Source: Porphyromonas sp. oral taxon 278 str. W7784 (lineage in GTDB: Bacteria > Bacteroidota > Bacteroidia > Bacteroidales > Porphyromonadaceae). From it: DNA of 64,000 nucleotides. Made by a program: the position numbers and the translations under genes. The stretch covers positions 1 to 64,000 of the forward strand of contig NZ_KI259228.1 in the NCBI RefSeq assembly GCF_000467855.2, written 5' to 3'. The notes beneath the pieces were generated by a model. The model was not told where the DNA came from, ran no database searches, and saw nothing but the letters and a program-made list of their open reading frames with translations. Positions 52,445 to 61,321 of this stretch are shown one piece after another. How positions within the stretch are numbered: position 1 is the stretch's first letter; each line of letters opens with the position of its first letter.

Positions 52445-53356
52445 TTAGCTAAAGAGCTTCTCGGGATAAGCTCCGTCTTCTGCCAGAGCAGCGAGCTTAG
52501 CGACGACGCCTGGACGGTCTTCGGCGTAGGTCACACCAAACCATGAGTCTGGCGTATCCAGTACCTCTACCGTCGAAGTACCTTCTGCCACGAGGTGGTT
52601 CACCACCAGCGGGATGTAGTACTCGAACTTAGGGTTCGTCTCTACCGAGCTTAGGAAGTGACGGAAGAGACGCTCTGAGTGCTCGAAGTAGTCAGGCGTG
52701 AAGCCCCACATATTCATAGAGACGGGCGTATTCTCATCGAGGATCACCTTCTGACCATGCTCGTCAGTGAAGGCGATCTTACCCTCCTCATCACGAGCGA
52801 TAGCCGTACGCTCCACGACCCCCGTGAGGAAGCCGTTAGCATCTACCTCACAGACACCTCGTGCTACACTACCACTCTCGCTGAGGGTATTGCCGACACG
52901 ATAGCCGACCATGCAGTACTTGTCGTGCGAATCCGAGAAGCTACGGAGCTTGTCTGCTAGAGCTGCGAAGCCATGACGACCATAGAAGTCATCGGCATTG
53001 ATCACTGCGAAGGGCTCCTTGACGACTTCAGCAGCCATCATGACTGCATGGTTCGTACCCCAAGGCTTCTCACGGCCCTCGGGCACAGAGAAGCCCTCGG
53101 GGAGCTTGTCAAGATCCTGGAAGACGATCTCCACGGGGATCTTGTGCTCGTACTTAGAGATGATCTTCTCACGGAACTCCTGCTCGAAGGTACGACGGAT
53201 GACGAAGACGACCTTACCGAAGCCTGCACGGATGGCATCGAAGATCGAATAGTCCATGATCGTCTCCCCAGAAGGGCCGACACCATCAAGTTGCTTAAGA
53301 CCGCCATAGCGGCTGCCCATGCCTGCTGCAAGGACGATTAGAGTTGGCTGTTTCAT
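52445..53356 (-). CDS. Sugar-nucleotidyltransferase-like protein
   Basis: 303 residues, nucleotidyltransferase fold with LAAGMGSRYGGLKQLDGVG (NTP-binding loop and Lys), AVINADDFYG (metal Asp) and VVERTAIARD. It resembles the sugar-1-phosphate nucleotidyltransferase family, but the Bacteroidetes subgroup has no fixed substrate. It probably activates a sugar or amino-sugar phosphate for cell-surface synthesis. 50 nt downstream of the transglycosylase gene. Confidence 0.85.
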   Translation of the reverse strand: MKQPTLIVLAAGMGSRYGGLKQLDGVGPSGETIMDYSIFDAIRAGFGKVVFVIRRTFEQEFREKIISKYEHKIPVEIVFQDLDKLPEGFSVPEGREKPWGTNHAVMMAAEVVKEPFAVINADDFYGRHGFAALADKLRSFSDSHDKYCMVGYRVGNTLSESGSVARGVCEVDANGFLTGVVERTAIARDEEGKIAFTDEHGQKVILDENTPVSMNMWGFTPDYFEHSERLFRHFLSSVETNPKFEYYIPLVVNHLVAEGTSTVEVLDTPDSWFGVTYAEDRPGVVAKLAALAEDGAYPEKLFS

Positions 53357-53406
53357 TACGTTTGCTTTTACCAGCGTGATATATGATGTTATGCTTGTAT
53401 CGTAGG

Positions 53407-54864
53407 TTAGCGACGTCTCTTCTTACCTCGCTTCGTTGCCTTAGAGGAGCGGGAGGAAGAGCCGGAGGACTTAGCCGCCTTGGTGATCTTGATCTTCTGC
53501 CCGACGCTGAGCTTATCGGAGCGAAGGTTATTGTTCTTCCTTAGCTCCTCGACGGTAGTGCCGTACTTATGGGCTAGGGAGTAGAGCGTCTCTCCTGAGG
53601 TGACGGCATGGGTACTCGTGGTCTGGCGCTCTGTAGTGCGCTTACCATGGCGTGAGGAGGGCTTTGCGTCCTCTTCCTCCGTAGCCTCCTCCTGCTCCTC
53701 CTGCTGTGCCTTGGCTCTGACAGTAGAGCGTGTCGTGGCGACAGAGGCTGGGCCATCGAAGTTCACACGAAGCTCAGGAGAGTGTACCTCCGAGCCTGCA
53801 CTGTCTAGCTTGAGGATAGCAGAGAGCGGGAGGCGTACGGGATAAGGGGTGGTATTCCCAGGGATGATCCCCCGGCGGAACTGAGGGTTGAAGGTCGAGA
53901 TCAGTTCCGTCGATAGCCCCGTGATCTCAGAGATGCGATCGAAGGTAACCCGATGATTGGCTGTGTAGTAGTCGGTAGCTAGGGGTCGGCCGAGCTGTCG
54001 GGGAAGGATACCATACTCTCTATGGTAGTGCATAGCGAAGTAAGCCCCGATGAAGAGGGGGATGTAGCGTCGTGTCTCATTCGGCAGGTAGCGGTAGATC
54101 TCCCAGAAGTTGGGGCGATCAGTGCCGGTGCGCTTGAGCGCACGATTGACGTTCCCCGGTCCGCAGTTATAGGCGGCCAGGACGAGCCACCAGTCTCCAT
54201 AGATGCGATAGAGGTCCTTGAGGAAGCGACAGGCTGCTTCAGTGCTCTTGACCGGGTCCATACGCTCATCGACGAGGCTATTGACGGTGAGTCCATAGAT
54301 CTTACCCGTGGGGAGCATGAGTTGCCAGAGACCGGCAGCACCCGCTGGAGAGATAGCCTTGGGATTAAGGGCAGACTCGACGATGACCAGATAGCGTAGC
54401 TCCATAGGGAGGCCACTCTTGTCGAGGGTCATCTCGATCTCAGGGAAGTAGAGGTCGGAGAGGGAGAGCATGGAGCTCAGTAGACCACGGCGCTTGAAGA
54501 GGTAGAGCTCGATGGCCTCACGGACCAGAGGGTTGTAGCTGAAGCGCATAGCCGACGGCATCCTATTGAGCATACGGATATATGTGCTATCAGGGGTATA
54601 GGGTACGGACACAGAGGAGTAGCGCCCTGACTGCTGGCGTCCGCCAGTAGAGTTGCCATAGCCCGAATACCACTGCTCCAGCATGCGCTCGACATCCTTA
54701 TCTAGGGAGGCAGGCAGGGTGATGGGGTCCAGGAGGGCGGAGGCAAGAGTAAAGGGAGAGGTAGGTCTATCCACACGCTTCACACTATCGACCTGAGCGG
54801 GGAGGGTACGTACGCTCACGAGGATAAGGGCGGTGATGGAGAGGAGCTTGATGAGAAGCTTCAT
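53407..54864 (-). CDS. Lytic transglycosylase, MltD-like, with C-terminal LysM
   Basis: 485 residues with a signal peptide ending TLPAQ. The SLT domain (about 150-290) shows VIVESALNPKAISPAGAAGLWQLM in two parts, catalytic Glu in ESALN, then AYNCGPGNVNRA. A low-complexity Glu/Arg linker leads to one LysM repeat (VTSGETLYSLAHKYGTTVEELRKNNNL) and a basic Ser/Arg tail. It cleaves peptidoglycan strands with 1,6-anhydro end formation. It overlaps no gene and is 12 nt after the DUF5683 gene. Confidence 0.93.
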   Translation of the reverse strand: MKLLIKLLSITALILVSVRTLPAQVDSVKRVDRPTSPFTLASALLDPITLPASLDKDVERMLEQWYSGYGNSTGGRQQSGRYSSVSVPYTPDSTYIRMLNRMPSAMRFSYNPLVREAIELYLFKRRGLLSSMLSLSDLYFPEIEMTLDKSGLPMELRYLVIVESALNPKAISPAGAAGLWQLMLPTGKIYGLTVNSLVDERMDPVKSTEAACRFLKDLYRIYGDWWLVLAAYNCGPGNVNRALKRTGTDRPNFWEIYRYLPNETRRYIPLFIGAYFAMHYHREYGILPRQLGRPLATDYYTANHRVTFDRISEITGLSTELISTFNPQFRRGIIPGNTTPYPVRLPLSAILKLDSAGSEVHSPELRVNFDGPASVATTRSTVRAKAQQEEQEEATEEEDAKPSSRHGKRTTERQTTSTHAVTSGETLYSLAHKYGTTVEELRKNNNLRSDKLSVGQKIKITKAAKSSGSSSRSSKATKRGKKRRR

Positions 54865-54876
54865 CTATCGTTGCGA

Positions 54877-55566
54877 TTAGAAGGTGAGGCTACAGTTGAC
54901 CCCTAATTGGTAAGAGGGGATACCGAGCTTGGGTAGTCCCACTTCGGGAGCTACACGGAGGGAGAGATCAGGGCTAATGTCGAAGGTATAGAGCTCAGCA
55001 TCGACATAGGCGTCGAGTATAGAGAGTCCGTAGACGAGGATACTGGCTAGGATACTGAGGTCACGATAGCGACGGTAGAAGTCATTCCCTCGCTTGAGGG
55101 TGGACTTGAGGGTAGACTGGTAGGTCTTGTAGTCTTCGGCCTTAGCCCCTGCAGGAGCGAAGGCCAGCCAAGAGGTATTCTTCGAGGGGTCTTCGCTTGA
55201 GAGGTCACGATAGGCAGCGTGGTAGTCTTGGTACTGACGATGATTCCACGTCACCGAGTAGTAGCAGGTCATGAAGGCCCCCCAGACGATGGGGAGCTTC
55301 CAGTACTTGCGATTGTATATCTGTCCTCCACCAGGGAGTAGGGCCCAGAGGAGCGCCTTAGAGGAATTGGGTTGCCAGTTCACCTGATCATGGATCTTCA
55401 GCGCTTGCTCTCGGAAGTCGGGAGAGGCTGGTGTATGAAGCTCAGTCGTATCCTGAGCTCCTACCAGACGGCTCTGCTCCAGAGAGGTAGGTAGAGTCTC
55501 CTGTCCCCAGACGGGTGTCAGGGGCGAGAGTAGGAGCAGAAGCAGGAAGATATAGATCGGACGCAC
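54877..55566 (-). CDS. DUF5683 family exported protein
   Basis: 229 residues with a signal peptide ending VWGQ. The conserved core is SKALLWALLPGGGQIYNRKYWKLP followed by a short hydrophobic stretch and HRQYQDYHAAYRDL. C-terminal part strand-rich, suggesting outer-membrane or periplasmic location. Members of this family accompany parAB and transglycosylase genes in Bacteroidetes, as here; function is unknown. Confidence 0.82.
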   Translation of the reverse strand: MRPIYIFLLLLLLSPLTPVWGQETLPTSLEQSRLVGAQDTTELHTPASPDFREQALKIHDQVNWQPNSSKALLWALLPGGGQIYNRKYWKLPIVWGAFMTCYYSVTWNHRQYQDYHAAYRDLSSEDPSKNTSWLAFAPAGAKAEDYKTYQSTLKSTLKRGNDFYRRYRDLSILASILVYGLSILDAYVDAELYTFDISPDLSLRVAPEVGLPKLGIPSYQLGVNCSLTF

Positions 55567-55605
55567 GATAGGGACTATTGAGGCGAACTAGACGATAGGG
55601 CGGGA

Positions 55606-56505
55606 TTAGTGCTGGACACGCTCCAGAAGCTGCATGATGCGCTCCAGCTCTTCATCGCTTGCGAAGGGGATGGTGAGCTTCCCCTTACCCGAGGCAGAGC
55701 ATCTGAGGGTCACGCTGGAGGAGAAGACCTGCGAGAGGTGTTGCTCCAGCAGACGGAAGTCCTTGCGCTCGGTAGCTCGTCGGGGACGGGCGGGTGTCGC
55801 TGAAGGTTCGTCCCCCGAGGGCTGATCGGCGATGGCACGGGCCAGCTCCTCGACAGCACGCACGCTGAGGTGCTCGGTGAGGATGAGGTTGTAGAGCTCG
55901 ATCTGACGCTCGGTGTCCTCGACCTGTAGGAGGGCACGAGCGTGGCCCATGTCGATGAGTCGCTGGGTGAGACCGAGCTGGATCTCTGCGGGGAGGCGCA
56001 GGAGACGGAGGTAGTTGGAGACGGTAGCACGCTTCTTGCCCACACGGGCAGCCAGCTCCTCCTGCTTGAGGTGATGGAGGTCCAGGATCTGCTGGTAGGC
56101 TAGGGCTACCTCGATGGCATTGAGATCCTCACGCTGGATGTTCTCGATGAGGGCAAGCTCTAGGACTTCGTCTTCGCCCGTGGTACGGATGTAGGCGGGT
56201 AGCGTGGTGAGACCAGCTAGCGCAGCTGCACGCCAGCGTCGTTCGCCCGAGATGATCATGTACTGACCCGAGGGTAGGGCCTGCACAGTGATTGGCTGGA
56301 CAAGCCCTAGGGAGCGGAGCGAAGCTGCTAGCTCCTCCAGGCTCTCATCGTCGAAGAGTTTGCGAGGCTGGTCTTTATTGGGGATGATCTTGTCTATCGG
56401 TAGTTCCTGGATAGAGGCTGCCCCTAGGAGAGGCTCTTCGGTAGAAGCGCCAAGGAGATTACCCAGGCCTCGCCCTAGGACATTCTTATTCTTTGACTTT
56501 GTCAT
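55606..56505 (-). CDS. parB: Chromosome partitioning protein ParB
   Basis: 299 residues. It has the N-terminal ParB CTPase domain with ISGERRWRAA and QREDLNAIE. A central helix-turn-helix (KQEELAARVGKKRATVSNYLRLLRLP across two segments) reads parS sites. The C-terminal dimerisation part is present. ParB spreads from parS and works with ParA in origin segregation. No parS-like TGTTTCACGTGAAACA is visible in this window. Start adjoins the parA stop. Confidence 0.95.
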   Translation of the reverse strand: MTKSKNKNVLGRGLGNLLGASTEEPLLGAASIQELPIDKIIPNKDQPRKLFDDESLEELAASLRSLGLVQPITVQALPSGQYMIISGERRWRAAALAGLTTLPAYIRTTGEDEVLELALIENIQREDLNAIEVALAYQQILDLHHLKQEELAARVGKKRATVSNYLRLLRLPAEIQLGLTQRLIDMGHARALLQVEDTERQIELYNLILTEHLSVRAVEELARAIADQPSGDEPSATPARPRRATERKDFRLLEQHLSQVFSSSVTLRCSASGKGKLTIPFASDEELERIMQLLERVQH

Positions 56506-57270
56506 CTACTTATTCTTGTTGATCAGCTCAGAGGCTAGCTGTAGGTGATTGATCGCTCCACGGCTATCGGCATCGTAGAGCAGAGCTGGCAGACCGTGGC
56601 TAGGAGCTTCTCCTAGCTTGACATTGCGCTGGATGACGGTCTCGAAGACCAAGTTCTTGAAGTGCTCCTTGACCTCCTCATAGATCTGATTGTTGAGTCT
56701 GGTACGGCTATCGTACATAGTCATGAGGAAGCCTTCGATCTCCAGCCGTGCATTGAGACGCTGGCGGACGATACGGATGGTATTCAGGAGCTTAGAGATC
56801 CCCTCGAGGGCGAAGTACTCACACTGCACGGGGATGAGCACAGAGTCTGCAGCCACGAGCGCATTGACCGTGATCAAGCCCAGCGACGGGGAGCAGTCGA
56901 TGAGGATGTAGTCGTAGGCATCGACTACAGGCTCGAGGACAGAGCGCAGGATGTACTCTCTTCGCTCCCGCTCTAGGAGCTCTAGGTCTGCTCCAGCTAG
57001 ATCAATATGGGAGGGCAGGATATCTAGCCCATCGACGACCGTCTTAGTGATCGCCTCACGAGCGGGTAGGCCTGCACATAGGCACTCGTAGATCGTCTTC
57101 CCCAGCTGCGACGCATCGATACCGATACCCGACGAAGCATTAGCCTGAGGATCGGTATCCACTAGGAGTACACGTTTCTCCAGCGAGGCCAAGGAGGCCG
57201 CTAGATTGATCGCTGTAGTGGTCTTCCCCACTCCTCCCTTTTGGTTAGCTAATGCTATGACTTTACCCAT
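56506..57270 (-). CDS. parA: Chromosome partitioning ATPase ParA (Soj)
   Basis: 254 residues. Deviant Walker A KGGVGKTTTAINLAASL, LLVDTDPQANASSG (Walker A' region) and LIDCSPSLGLITVNAL. A cytoplasmic ATPase whose nucleoid-bound form positions ParB-parS. First gene of the ten-gene leftward run. A possible TAATTTTG -7 element lies about 110 nt upstream, and palindrome array C a further 200 nt up. Confidence 0.96.
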   Translation of the reverse strand: MGKVIALANQKGGVGKTTTAINLAASLASLEKRVLLVDTDPQANASSGIGIDASQLGKTIYECLCAGLPAREAITKTVVDGLDILPSHIDLAGADLELLERERREYILRSVLEPVVDAYDYILIDCSPSLGLITVNALVAADSVLIPVQCEYFALEGISKLLNTIRIVRQRLNARLEIEGFLMTMYDSRTRLNNQIYEEVKEHFKNLVFETVIQRNVKLGEAPSHGLPALLYDADSRGAINHLQLASELINKNK

Positions 57271-57378
57271 ATCGCTAGATGATCCGTATTCTTAAAACTC
57301 TCGTTACTCTATCTATGGTATCTCCCTTCATCCCCACTAGCCTACTAGAGGAGGGACAGAAGACACCAAATTAGCCCC

Positions 57379-57386
57379 CAAAATTA
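57379..57386 (-). promoter_or_regulatory. Possible -7 element for parA
   Basis: The minus strand reads TAATTTTG, fitting TAnnTTTG, 109 nt upstream of parA. No -33 match is obvious. Confidence 0.4.
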
Positions 57387-57591
57387 CTACTTCTCACCGA
57401 CATGGCTTGCCCCTAGCTATATCTATCAGAGAATAAGGTCTGTACCTGAGACAGCCGACTTAATCCAGCGTAAGGGAGGCCATCCCTCCCCTACTCCTTC
57501 TCCCGAGATCGAGCGGGGAGGCGGGAGATAGGACAGACAAAGCTCCCTTGATAGACCGCCCGACAAGCGTCCCTTCTACAGGGCTCTACAT

Positions 57592-57703
57592 GCCCCATCC
57601 ATAGGTCGTCTCAGGGACCCATTCATGGGTCACCCTGACGACCCATGAATGGGTCGCATCGGTACCCCATGAATGGGGGCTAAAAGCCACCCATTATACA
57701 GGC
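57592..57703. repeat. 24-bp-period palindrome array C (parA|tyrS)
   Basis: The most extended copy of the 24-nt array. CCCATNNATGGG-type cores start at 57594 (last base decayed), 57618, 57642, 57666 and 57690 (decayed right arm), each 24 nt apart. Central copies are the full 16-nt GACCCATNNATGGGTC. Spacers differ in sequence but are always 8 nt in these. It lies in the 623-bp gap between divergent parA and tyrS; otherwise the gap holds only the two promoters. Confidence 0.88.
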
Positions 57704-57843
57704 TGTATTTCCCCTTCCTCACCTCCACCAGCAGATACACTCTAGAAATGAAGATGATACCCGAGGAAGCCTCCACACAAATGAGCGGTACCATCAGGCG
57801 ACACTCCTCGGTGGTAGAGCTGGTCTCTTCTACATTGTTTCAC

Positions 57844-57851
57844 TACCTTTG
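57844..57851 (+). promoter_or_regulatory. -7 promoter element for tyrS
   Basis: TACCTTTG, exact TAnnTTTG, 42 nt upstream of tyrS. Confidence 0.6.
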
Positions 57852-57893
57852 CAGTGTTTTTACCATAGATAATATCTAGCTCAAGGAAAAGAA

Positions 57894-59189
57894 ATGACCA
57901 ATTTTATTGAAGAGCTGCGCTGGCGTGGGATGATCCACGACATGATCCCAGGCACAGAAGAGCAGCTACAGAAGGAGCGCTCTTCGGCTTATCTCGGGAT
58001 CGACCCCACAGCGGACTCACTGCACATTGGGCACCTCGTAGGGGTGATGATGCTTCGTCACCTCCAGCTCGCTGGTCACCGTCCCATCGCCCTGATCGGC
58101 GGAGCCACGGGGATGATCGGAGACCCCTCTATGAAGTCTGCCGAGCGCAATCTACTGGACGAAGCCACCCTGCGTCACAATCAGGAGTGCATCAAGAAGC
58201 AGCTCTCTAAGTTCCTCGACTTTGAGAGTGACGCGCCCAATGCTGCGATCCTCGTGAACAACTATGATTGGATGAAGGACTATAGCTTCTTAGGCTTCAT
58301 CCGTGACATAGGCAAGCACATCACCGTCAACTATATGATGGCGAAGGATTCGGTCAAGAAGCGTCTCAACGGGGAGAACTCTAATGGGATGTCCTTCACT
58401 GAATTCAGCTACCAGCTCCTCCAAGGCTACGATTATCTATACCTCTATCGTCACTACGGCTGTCGTCTGCAGATGGGTGGCTCCGACCAGTGGGGCAATA
58501 TCACCACCGGTACCGAACTCATCCGCCGTATGGAGGGAGGCGAGGCCTATGCTCTGGTCTGCCCACTGATCACCAAGGCCGACGGAGGTAAGTTCGGGAA
58601 GACTGAGAGCGGTAATGTCTGGCTCGACCCAGCACGCACCAGCCCCTATGCCTTCTACCAGTTCTGGCTCAACGTCAACGACGCCGATGCCGCTCGCTAC
58701 ACCAAGATCTTCACCACCCTCACTCAGGAAGAGATCGCTCGCCTAGAGGAAGAGCAGGCCGCAGCGCCACACCTCCGTCCTCTGCAGAAGCGCCTCGCCG
58801 AAGAGATCACCGTCCTCGTACATGGTCGTGAGAACTATGAGAGCGCTGTAGCTGCCTCAGGTATCCTCTTCGGTCAGGGTACGAAGGAGCAACTCCAGTC
58901 GCTGGATGAAGCCACGCTCCTCGCCGTCTTCGAGGGTGTCCCTCAGTTCGAGATCTCCAAGGAGAAGCTTCAGTCAGGCATCAAGGTCGTCGACCTCCTG
59001 ACGGAAGAGGCTGCTGTCCTGCCCTCCAAGGGCGAACTTCGTAAACTCGTCGCTGCAGGAGGCCTCAGCATCGACAAGGAGAAGGTCGCTTCTCCAGATG
59101 ATCTGGTCACCACAGCTCAGCTCATCGCCGACCGCTACCTCCTCGTCCAGCGAGGCAAGAAGAACTACTACCTCCTGATCGCTCGATAG
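57894..59189 (+). CDS. tyrS: Tyrosyl-tRNA synthetase
   Basis: 431-residue class I synthetase. HIGH motif in [14 protein letters not shown] counterpart KFGKT, tyrosine site [11 protein letters not shown] and [12 protein letters not shown]-terminal S4 RNA-binding domain (about 360-431) completes it. Charges tRNA-Tyr. Single gene with its own promoter and strong terminator. Confidence 0.97.
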   Translation: MTNFIEELRWRGMIHDMIPGTEEQLQKERSSAYLGIDPTADSLHIGHLVGVMMLRHLQLAGHRPIALIGGATGMIGDPSMKSAERNLLDEATLRHNQECIKKQLSKFLDFESDAPNAAILVNNYDWMKDYSFLGFIRDIGKHITVNYMMAKDSVKKRLNGENSNGMSFTEFSYQLLQGYDYLYLYRHYGCRLQMGGSDQWGNITTGTELIRRMEGGEAYALVCPLITKADGGKFGKTESGNVWLDPARTSPYAFYQFWLNVNDADAARYTKIFTTLTQEEIARLEEEQAAAPHLRPLQKRLAEEITVLVHGRENYESAVAASGILFGQGTKEQLQSLDEATLLAVFEGVPQFEISKEKLQSGIKVVDLLTEEAAVLPSKGELRKLVAAGGLSIDKEKVASPDDLVTTAQLIADRYLLVQRGKKNYYLLIAR

Positions 59190-59220
59190 CGTAGCGCTCT
59201 TCAGCATATACATATTATGT

Positions 59221-59270
59221 AGGAGGGGAAGACACCTCACCGCCCTTCGGTGAGATGCCTTCCCCTCCTC
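59221..59270 (+). terminator. tyrS terminator
   Basis: Stem AGGAGGGGAAG with CTTCCCCTCCT, inner CTCACC/GGTGAG pairing, then CTTTTT. Classic intrinsic terminator 32 nt after tyrS. Confidence 0.92.
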
Positions 59271-59403
59271 TTTTTACAGACCTATACTCCCCCACCCTAG
59301 CTACCGCCCCCTTCTCGAGCAGTGATCACCCAGGATCTAGGGGGCATATACACTAAGGTGAAGGGGGGATAAGCCTACTAGCCTACCTATCGTAGAAATG
59401 CCG

Positions 59404-59411
59404 TATCTTTG
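59404..59411 (+). promoter_or_regulatory. -7 promoter element for lysS
   Basis: TATCTTTG, 42 nt upstream of lysS. Confidence 0.6.
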
Positions 59412-59453
59412 TGTACATTAGTATAAATAGACAGACAGCATATACAGTATAGC

Positions 59454-61184
59454 ATGAACATCTTAGAGCTGAGCGAACAGGAGATCTTCCGTCGCCGTAG
59501 CCTGGAGGAGCTCCGTGCCCTAGGCATCAATCCCTACCCCGCAGACGAGTACGAAGTCACGGCTTATGCCCGAGAGATCCTGGATACCTTCCAGGACGAT
59601 GCACCTCGTCGCCACGTCCGTGTAGCTGGGCGTGTCATGGGACGCCGTATCATGGGTAAGGCTTCCTTCCTAGAGCTCCAAGACTCTACCGGACGTATCC
59701 AGATCTACATCACCCGAGATGAGCTCTGCCCAGGCGAAGACAAGGCTCTCTACAACAGTGTGGTGAAGAAGCTCATGGATATCGGTGACTTCATCGGCAT
59801 CGAGGGTGAAGTCTTCCGCACCCAGATGGGTGAGATCTCCGTACATGCTCACTCGCTGACCTTCCTCTCGAAGGCCCTTCGTCCCCTCCCCGTAGTCAAG
59901 GAGAAGGATGGGCAGACCTTCGATAGCTTCACCGACCCCGAGCTCCGCTTCCGTCAGCGCTATGTGGACCTTGTGGTCAATGGCCACGTCAAAGATATCT
60001 TCCTCAAGCGTACGAAGATCTTCAACGCCATGCGCCAGTTCTTCAACGAGCGAGGCTACATCGAGGTAGACACCCCCGTGCTACAGCCCATCCCTGGAGG
60101 TGCTGCTGCTCGCCCCTTCATCACGCACCACAACGCTCTCGACATCCCCCTCTACCTACGTATCGCCAATGAGCTCTATCTGAAGCGCCTCATCGTCGGA
60201 GGCTTCGAGGGAGTGTACGAGTTCAGCCGTAACTTCCGCAACGAAGGGATGGACCGTACCCACAACCCAGAGTTCACCGCTATGGAGATCTACGTCTCCT
60301 ACAAGGACTACAACTGGATGATGGCCTTCACCGAGCAGCTACTTGAGTTCATCTGCCTCCAGGTACTCGGCACCACGAAGGTGCGTGTCGGGGATAAGGA
60401 AATCGACTTCGAGGCTCCCTTCAAGCGCATCAGCATGCTCGATGCCATCAAGGAGCATACGGGTATCGACATCAGCCAGATGAACGAAGAGGAGCTACGT
60501 GCTACCTGCAAGCAACTCGGCATCGAAGCCGATGAGACGATGGGTGTAGGTAAGATGATCGACGAGATCTTCGGTGAGAAGTGCGAAGGCACCTATATCC
60601 AGCCGACCTTCATCACCGACTATCCTAAGGAGATGTCCCCTCTGACGAAGGAGCACCGCTCTAACCCTCGCCTCACCGAGCGCTTCGAACTCATGGTCAA
60701 TGGTAAGGAGATAGCCAATGCTTACTCCGAGCTCAATGACCCCATCGACCAGCGTGCCCGCTTCGAGGATCAGCTCCGTCTCAGTGAGAAGGGCGACGAC
60801 GAAGCGATGTTCATCGACCACGACTTCCTACGTGCCCTCGAGTATGGCATGCCCCCCACCAGCGGGATGGGTATCGGAATGGACCGCCTCGTGATGCTCC
60901 TCACCGGACAGGAGAGCATTCAGGAAGTACTCCTCTTCCCTCAGATGCGCCCCGAGAAGGTTGCCCCTCGCGACAAGAAGGAAGTCTTCGTCTCCGCTGG
61001 TATCCCTGAGGAATGGGTACCCGTACTTCACAAGGCTAGTTACCTCACCCTCGACGCAGTAAGAGCCGAGGAGAAGCCAGGACGACTCCTCCAGCAGCTA
61101 CAGGATATCAAGAAGAAGTATCAGCTGGACCTCCAGCCCATCAGTCTAGAGACTGTCACCGCCTGGACCCAAGGTAGCAACTAG
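59454..61184 (+). CDS. lysS: Lysyl-tRNA synthetase, class II
   Basis: 576 residues. N-terminal OB-fold anticodon-binding domain (about 55-165), then class II motifs: motif 1 (FNERGYIEVDTPVL), motif 2 (FSRNFRNEGMDRTHNPEFT) and motif 3 (PPTSGMGIGMDRLVML). About 70 residues longer than E. coli LysS because of a C-terminal extension common in Bacteroidetes. It charges the tRNA-Lys also encoded at the left edge. Confidence 0.97.
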   Translation: MNILELSEQEIFRRRSLEELRALGINPYPADEYEVTAYAREILDTFQDDAPRRHVRVAGRVMGRRIMGKASFLELQDSTGRIQIYITRDELCPGEDKALYNSVVKKLMDIGDFIGIEGEVFRTQMGEISVHAHSLTFLSKALRPLPVVKEKDGQTFDSFTDPELRFRQRYVDLVVNGHVKDIFLKRTKIFNAMRQFFNERGYIEVDTPVLQPIPGGAAARPFITHHNALDIPLYLRIANELYLKRLIVGGFEGVYEFSRNFRNEGMDRTHNPEFTAMEIYVSYKDYNWMMAFTEQLLEFICLQVLGTTKVRVGDKEIDFEAPFKRISMLDAIKEHTGIDISQMNEEELRATCKQLGIEADETMGVGKMIDEIFGEKCEGTYIQPTFITDYPKEMSPLTKEHRSNPRLTERFELMVNGKEIANAYSELNDPIDQRARFEDQLRLSEKGDDEAMFIDHDFLRALEYGMPPTSGMGIGMDRLVMLLTGQESIQEVLLFPQMRPEKVAPRDKKEVFVSAGIPEEWVPVLHKASYLTLDAVRAEEKPGRLLQQLQDIKKKYQLDLQPISLETVTAWTQGSN

Positions 61185-61196
61185 GCCTACCCCATA

Positions 61197-61225
61197 GCTC
61201 ATGTGCCCCCCGGGGGTACATGAGC
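61197..61225 (+). terminator. Hairpin after lysS
   Basis: GCTCATGT pairs with ACATGAGC, enclosing a C/G-rich inner stem; no T tract follows. It may be a weak terminator or processing site before gpsA. Confidence 0.5.
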
Positions 61226-61321
61226 CGTGCGGGGAGGATGAATGAAATCAAGGGGTAGCCATCCCCCTTCCTCCTAGGTAGTCTCTCCCGAAGAGCCTGC
61301 CTACAAGCAACGAAAAGTATC

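Noticed and set aside
57605-57703. The 24-nt arrays keep an open frame coding an 8-residue repeat (T-H-x-W-V-x-x-x).
   Set aside because: 24 is a multiple of 3, so any stop-free unit stays open. The frame has no start codon, the first unit of array C contains an in-frame TAG, and the palindrome arms rather than codon positions are conserved.
57271-57893. parS or replication origin next to parAB.
   Set aside because: No TGTTTCACGTGAAACA-like site and no DnaA-box cluster is seen, and dnaA is absent. The palindromes here differ from parS and also occur at two unrelated loci.
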